DNA from: Solea solea
Taxonomy: Eukaryota > Chordata > Actinopteri > Pleuronectiformes > Soleidae
Assembly (NCBI RefSeq): GCF_958295425.1
Contig: NC_081154.1
Span: 22,106,540 to 22,170,539, forward strand
Direction: 5' to 3'
DNA: 64,000 nt
Shown piece after piece: positions 58,197 to 64,000 of this stretch. The translations under genes were made by a program, and so were the position numbers. Numbering within the stretch: the stretch's first letter is position 1; the number at the start of each line of letters is the position of its first letter. The notes beneath the pieces are model-generated. The model worked only from the letters and a program-made list of their open reading frames with translations. It was not told the DNA's origin and made no database searches.

Positions 58197-60217
58197 ATAA
58201 TTCCTAAAGGCAATGAGCCCGGATGCTGATTTCTCCGTATGTGTATCAGGGACTCCTGGCTGATCCAGGGTGCTGAGTTTCAGACCTGTGCAACCTTTGG
58301 AAAGGTCAAAGGTCAGCCGCTGTGGTGTGTTTTTTGTAATAATTCCTAAAGGCATTGAGTCAGGAGTCTGATTTTTCCGTATTTGTATCAGGGACTAAAG
58401 CTTATCCCGGTTGCCGAGTTACAGACCTGTGCAACTTTCGGAAAAGGTCAATGGTCAGCCGTTCGGGTGTGTTTTTTGTAATAATTCCTAAAGGCATTAA
58501 GCCAGGAGTCTGGTTTTTCTGTATGTGTATCAGGGACTAAGGCTAATCCAGGGTGCCGAGTTTCAGACCCATGCAACCTTTGGAAAGGTCAAAGGTCAGC
58601 CGCTGTGGTGTGTTTTTTGTAATAATTCCTAAAGGCATTAAGCCAGGAGTCTGATTTTTCCGTGTGTGTATCAGGGACTAAGGCTGATCTAGGGTGCCGA
58701 GTTTCAGACCTGTGCAACCTTCGGAAAGGTCAAAGGTCAGCCGTTCGGGTGTGTTTTTTGTAATAATTCCTAAAGGCATTAAGCCAGGAGTCTGATTTTT
58801 CCGTATGTGTATCAGGGACTAAGGCTGATCGAGGGTATTTTAATCTTTTTTCTACTGTCCTATAATATGAAGTTAACATCTTATAAGGTATATTGATGTA
58901 CCCTCAGTGTTTGAATTTATAATGATTTCACTGTTTGGATGTGTTTTTCTATTTGTCTCTGTTTTTGTGTGCATTCAGCAGGGATACGGCTGTTTTCTGA
59001 TGTTTTTTCATTTTTTTATTGTCCCATAACATAAACCTCACAAATAAAGTTAACATCTCATAAGATATAGTTATATACCTTCAGTGTTTGATTTTGCAAT
59101 GATCTCACTGTTTGAATGTGTTTTTCTATTTTTGTCTGTTTTTGTGCGCATTCAGCTGGAATACGACTGTTTTCTGATTTTTTTTCATTTTTCTACTGTC
59201 CCATAACATAAACCTCACAAATGAAGTTAACTTCTTAAAAGATTTAGTTCTGTACCCTCAGTGTTTGATTTTGCAAAGATTTCACTGTTGGGATGTGTTT
59301 TTCTATTGGTGTCTGTTTGTGTGCGCATTCAGCTGAGATAAGGCTGTTTCCGGATTTCTTTCATTTTTCTACTTTCCCATAACATAAACCTCACAAATGA
59401 AGTTAACATCTCATAAGATATAGTTATATACCTTCAGTGTTTGATTTTGCAATGATCTCACTGTTTGAATGTGTTTTTCTATTTTTGTCTGTTTTTGTGC
59501 GCATTCAGCTGGAATACGACTGTTTTCTGATTTCTTTTCATTTTTCTACTGTCCCATAACATAAACCTCACAAATAAAGTTAACATCTTATAAGATATAG
59601 TTATATACCTTCAGTGTTTGATTTTGCAATGATTTCACTGTTTGAATGTGTTTTTCTATTTTTGTCTGTTTTTGTGCGCATTCAGCTGGAATACGACTGT
59701 TTTCTGATTTTTTTTCATTTTTCTACTGTCCCATAACATAAACCTCACAAATAAAGTTAACATCTTATAAGATATAGTTATATACCTTCAGTGTTTGATT
59801 TTGCAATGATTTCACTGTTTGAATGTGTTTTTCTATTTTTGTCTGTTTTTGTGCGCATTCAGCTGGAATACGACTGTTTTCTGATTTTTTTTCATTTTTC
59901 TACTGTCCCATAACATAAACCTCACAAATAAAGTTAACATCTTATAAGATATACTAATGTACCCTCGTCGTTCCGCTCGTCTTGGGACCCCAAACGACAT
60001 ATGAAATATTCACACTCCTGCGACCTGTAGAAATGTAGTTCCTCCAAAACTTCCACTCTGGCCAAAGAGTCTAAGACTGTATAGAGTCTGACATGACCTG
60101 ATTTTCAGTTTTTGGACACAGGACTTTGGGCTTTTTTCCCCCTGGCCAAAAAAAACTGCCAAAAACACAGTCTGTAAAATTCAAACGTAAGAAAGGTGGG
60201 AAACTGTCTTTTCTTCA
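58197..60217 (+). repeat. A-B-C satellite cassette with one embedded B2 monomer
   Basis: A 58197-58833, B 58834-59959, C 59960-60217. A B2-type monomer lies at about 59215-59395 among B1 units, as in the cassette at 9789-12052, including the unusual CTGATGTTTTTTC. Confidence 0.92.
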
Positions 60218-61777
60218 ATAATTCCTAAAGGCAATGAGCCCGGATGCTGATTTCTCCGTATGTGTATCAGGGACTCCTGGCTGATCCAAGGTGCTGAGTT
60301 TCAGACCTGTGCAACCTTTGGAAAGGTCAAAGGTCAGCCGCTGTGGTGTGTTTTTTGTAATAATTCCTAAAGGCATTGAGTCAGGAGTCTGATTTTTCCG
60401 TATGTGTATCAGGGACTAAAGCTTATCCCGGTTGCCGAGTTACAGACCTGTGCAACTTTCGGAAAAGGTCAATGGTCAGCCGTTCGGGTGTGTTTTTTGT
60501 AATAATTCCTAAAGGCATTAAGCCAGGAGTCTGATTTTTCTGTATGTGTATCAGGGACTAAGGCTAATCCAGGGTGCCGAGTTTCAGACCCGTGCAACCT
60601 TTGGAAAGGTCAAAGGTCAGCCGCTGTGGTGTGTTTTTTGTAATATTCCTAAAGGCATTGAGTCAGGAGTCTGATTTTTCCGTATGTGTATCAGGGACTA
60701 AAGCTTATCCCGGTTGCAGAGTTTCAGACCTGTGCAACTTTCGGAAAAGGTCAATGGTCAGCCGTTCGGGTGTGTTTTTTGTAATAATTCCTTAAGGCAT
60801 TTAGCCAGGAGTCTGATTTTTCTGTATGTGTATCAGGGACTAAGGCTAATCCAGGATGCCGAGTTTCAGACCCGTGCAACCTTTGGAAAGGTCAAAGGTC
60901 AGCCGTTCGGGTGTGTTTTTTGTAATAATTCCTAAAGGCATTAAGCCAGGAGTCTGATTTTTCCGTATGTGTATCAGGGACTAAGGCTAATCCAGGGTGT
61001 CGAGTTTCAGACCCGTGCAACCTTTGGAAAGGTCAAAGGTCAGCCGTTCGGGTGTGTTTTTTGTAATAATTCCTAAAGGCATTGAGCCAGGAGTCTGATT
61101 TTTCCGTGTGTGTATCAGGGACTAAGGCTGATCTAGGGTGCCGAGTTTCAGACCTGTGCAACCTTCGAAAGGTCAAAGGTCAACCGTTCGGGTGTGTTTT
61201 TTGTAATAATTCCTAAAGGCATTAAGCCAGGAGTCTGATTTTTCCGTATGTGTATCAGGGACTAAGGCTGATCGAGGGTATTTTAATCTTTTTTCTACTG
61301 TCCTATAATATGAAGTTAACATCTTATTAGGTATATTGATGTACCCTCAGTGTTTAAATTTATATTGATTTCACTGTTTGGATGTGTTTTTCTATTTTTG
61401 TCTGTTTTTGTGCGCATTCAGCTGGAATACGACTGTTTTCTGATTTTTTTTTCATTTTTCTACTGTCCCATAACATAAACCTCACAAATAAAGTTAACAT
61501 CTTATAAGATATACTAATGTACCCTCGTCGTTCCGCTCGTCTTGGGACCCCAAACGACATATGAAATATTCACACTCCTGCGACCTGTAGAAATGTAGTT
61601 CCTCCAAAACTTCCACTCTGGCCAAAGAGTCTAAGACTGTATAGAGTCTTCAGTTTTTGGACACAGGACTGTGGGCTTTTTTCCCCCTGGCCAAAAAAAA
61701 CTGCCAAAAACACAGTCTGTAAAATTCAAATGTAAGAAAGGTGGGAAACTGTCTTTTCTTCAATAATTCCTAAAGGC
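60218..61777 (+). repeat. A-rich satellite cassette with a short B1 part
   Basis: A 60218-61276 (about 7.5 monomers), B1 only 61277-61519, C 61520-61777 with an internal deletion (TAGAGTCTTCAG lacks the GACATGACCTG part). Frames at 60574-60935 are satellite products. Confidence 0.92.
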
Positions 61778-63711
61778 AATGAGCCCGGATGCTGATTTCT
61801 CCGTATGTGTATCAGGGACTCCTGGCTGATCCAGGGTGCCGAGTTTCAGACCCGTGCAACCTTTGGAAAGGTCAAAGGTCAGCCGCTGTGGTGTGTTTTT
61901 GTAATAATTCCTAAAGGCATTGAGTCAGGAGTCTGATTTTTCCGTATGTGTATCAGGGACTAAAGCTTATCCCGGTTGCCGAGTTTCAGACTTGTGCAAC
62001 TTTCGGAAAAGGTCAATGGTCAGCCGTTCGGGTGTGTTTTTTGTAATAATTCCTAAAGGCATTAAGCCAGGAGTCTGATTTTTCCGTATGTGTATCAGGG
62101 ACTAAGGCTAATCCAGGGTGCCGAGTTTCAGACCCGTGCAAGCTTTGGAAAGGTCAAAGGTCAGCTGTTCGGGTGTGTTTTTTGTAATAATTCCTAAAGG
62201 CATTAAGCCAGGAGTCTGATTTTTCCGTATGTGTATCAGGGACTAAGGCTTATCCAGGGTGCCGAGTTTCAGACCCGTGCAACCTTTTGAAAGGTCAAAG
62301 GTCAGCCGTTCGGGTGTGTTTTTTGTAATAATTCCTAAAGGCATTGAGCCAGGAGTCTGATTTTTCCGTGTGTGTATCAGGGACTAAGGTTGATCCAGGG
62401 TGCCGAGTTTCAGACCTGTGCAACCTTCGGAAAGGTCAATGGTCAGCCGTTCGGGTGTGTTTTTTGTAATAATTCCTAAAGGCATTGAGCCAGGAGTCTG
62501 ATTTTTCCGTATGTGTATCAGGGACTAAGGCTAATCTAGGGTGCCGAGTTTCAGACCTGTGTAACCTTCGGATAGGTCAAAGGTCAGCCGTTTAGGTGTG
62601 TTTTTTGTAATAATTCCTAAAGGCATTAAGCCAGGAGTCTGATTTTTCCGTATGTGTATCAGGGACTAAGGCTGATCGAGGGTATTTTAATCTTTTTTCT
62701 ACTGTCCTATAATATGAAGTTAACATCTTATAAGGTATATTGATGTACCCTCAGTGTTTGAATTTATAATGATTTTACTGTTTGGATCTGTTTTTCTATT
62801 TGTGTCTGTTTTTGTGCGCATTCAGCAGGGATACGGCTGTTTTCGCAATTTTTTTCATTTTTCTACTGTCCCATAACATAAACCTCACAAATAAAGTTAA
62901 AATCTTATAAGATATAGTTATATACCTTCAGTGTTTGATTTTGCAATGATTTCACTGTTTGGATGTGTTTTTCTATTTGTCTCTGTTTTTGTGTGCATTC
63001 AGCAGGGATACGGCTGTTTTCTGATTTTTTTTCATTTTTCTACTGTCCCATAACATAAACCTCACAAATAAATGTAACATCTTATAAGATATAGTTATAT
63101 ACCTTCAGTGTTTGATTTTGCAATGATTTCACTGTTTGAATGTGTTTTTCTATTTTTGTCTGTTTTTGTGTGCAGTAAGCTGGAATACGACTGTTTTCTG
63201 ATTTTTTTTTCATTTTTCTACTGTCCCATAACATAAACCTCACAAATAAAGTTAACATCTTATAAGATATTCTTCGGTACCCTCAGTGTTTGATTTTGCA
63301 ATGATTTCACTGTTTGGATGTGTTTTTCTATTTGTGTCTGTTTTTGTGCGCATTCAGCTGGAATACGACTGTTTTCTGATTTTTTTTCATTTTCTACTGT
63401 CCCATAACATAAACCTCACAAATAAAGTTAACATCTTATAAGATATACTAATGTACCCTCGTCGTTCCGCTCATCTTGGGACCCCAAACGACATATGAAA
63501 TATTCACACTCCTGCGACCTGTAGAAATGTAGTTCCTCCAAAACTTCCACTCTGGCCAAAGAGTCTAAGACTGTATAGAGTCTGACATGACCTGATTTTC
63601 AGTTTTTGGACACAGGACTTTGGGCTTTTTTTCCCCCTGGCCAAAAAAAACTGCCAAAAACACAGTCTGTAAAATTCAAACGTAAGAAAGGTGGGAAACT
63701 GTCTTTTCTTC
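61778..63711 (+). repeat. A-B1-C satellite cassette (1934 bp)
   Basis: A 61778-62690, B1 62691-63453, C 63454-63711. Shares rare variants with the cassette right of L1 copy 2 (20.8-22.4 kb). The minus-strand frame at 63504-63713 is a shadow of C. Confidence 0.92.
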
Positions 63712-64000
63712 AATAATTCCTAAAGGCAATGAGCCCGGATGCTGATTTCTCCGTATGTGTATCAGGGACTCCTGGCTGATCCAGGGTGCTGAGTTTCAGA
63801 TCTGTGCAACCTTTGGAAAGGTCAAAGGTCAGCCACTGTGGTGTATTTTTTGTAATAATTCCTAAAGGCATTGAGTCAGGAGTCTGATTTTTCCGTATAT
63901 GTATCAGGGACTAAAGCTTATCCCGGTTGCCGAGTTTCAGACCTGTGCAACTTTCGGAAAAGGTCAATGGTTAGCCGTTCGGGTGTGTTTTTTGTAATAA
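63712..64000 (+). repeat. Satellite A array, right window edge
   Basis: About two A monomers; the array continues beyond the window. Confidence 0.93.

Overview
This window looks like repeat-dominated DNA from a vertebrate, most likely a ray-finned (teleost) fish. The evidence is an L1-clade LINE, a PIF/Harbinger-type non-autonomous DNA transposon, a Tc1/mariner end of the fish type, and large arrays of complex satellite. I see no prokaryotic genes, no rRNA or tRNA genes and no CRISPR array. The genus cannot be told from the sequence. A pericentromeric or other heterochromatic location is an inference from the satellite content only.

Three building blocks make up most of the window, all in one orientation apart from one inverted patch. 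A is a 141-bp monomer carrying GGTCAAAGGTCAGCCG-type cores. B is a 176-bp AT-rich monomer with two subfamilies: B1 (GTCTGTTTTTGTGCGC type) and B2 (GTCTGTTTGTGTGCGC type). C is a ~258-bp spacer starting TACCCTCGTCGTTCCGC. They are arranged as A(n)-B(n)-C cassettes of about 0.9-2.3 kb (about 8.3-15.2, 20.8-22.9 and 44.4-64.0 kb). Several consecutive cassettes have identical length (1603, 1603; 1349, 1349 bp), which shows local higher-order amplification. A pure B2 array of about 42 monomers, with its own higher-order periods of 704, 1233 and 1584 bp, fills 30.47-37.90 kb.

Three large minus-strand L1 copies lie in the arrays, at 3.1-8.3, 15.2-20.8 and 39.3-44.4 kb, plus a 3' fragment at 0.5-1.2 kb. 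Copy 2 (15190-20806) has both ends and a 7-bp target duplication inside an A monomer. All three copies share exactly the same 5' junction, so they descend from one insertion that was spread by satellite recombination. Copies 1 and 3 share a 3' truncation fused to A satellite and lie in an ~8-kb near-identical duplication (about 1.9-9.8 and 37.9-45.9 kb), which also carries the Harbinger-like element. No copy looks fully competent: copy 1 has a long ORF2 lacking about 72 C-terminal residues and a stop in ORF1; copy 2 has nonsense and frameshift lesions in both ORFs; copy 3 has an intact ORF1 but a broken ORF2.

An island of ordinary, mostly non-satellite DNA (about 22.9-30.47 kb) separates the two satellite domains. 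It is bordered on the left by a truncated Tc1 end and an inverted B monomer. It holds decayed LINE pieces in opposite orientations, simple repeats, a strong hairpin, and two plausible exons of an unrecognised host gene (27838-27993 and 28418-28510).
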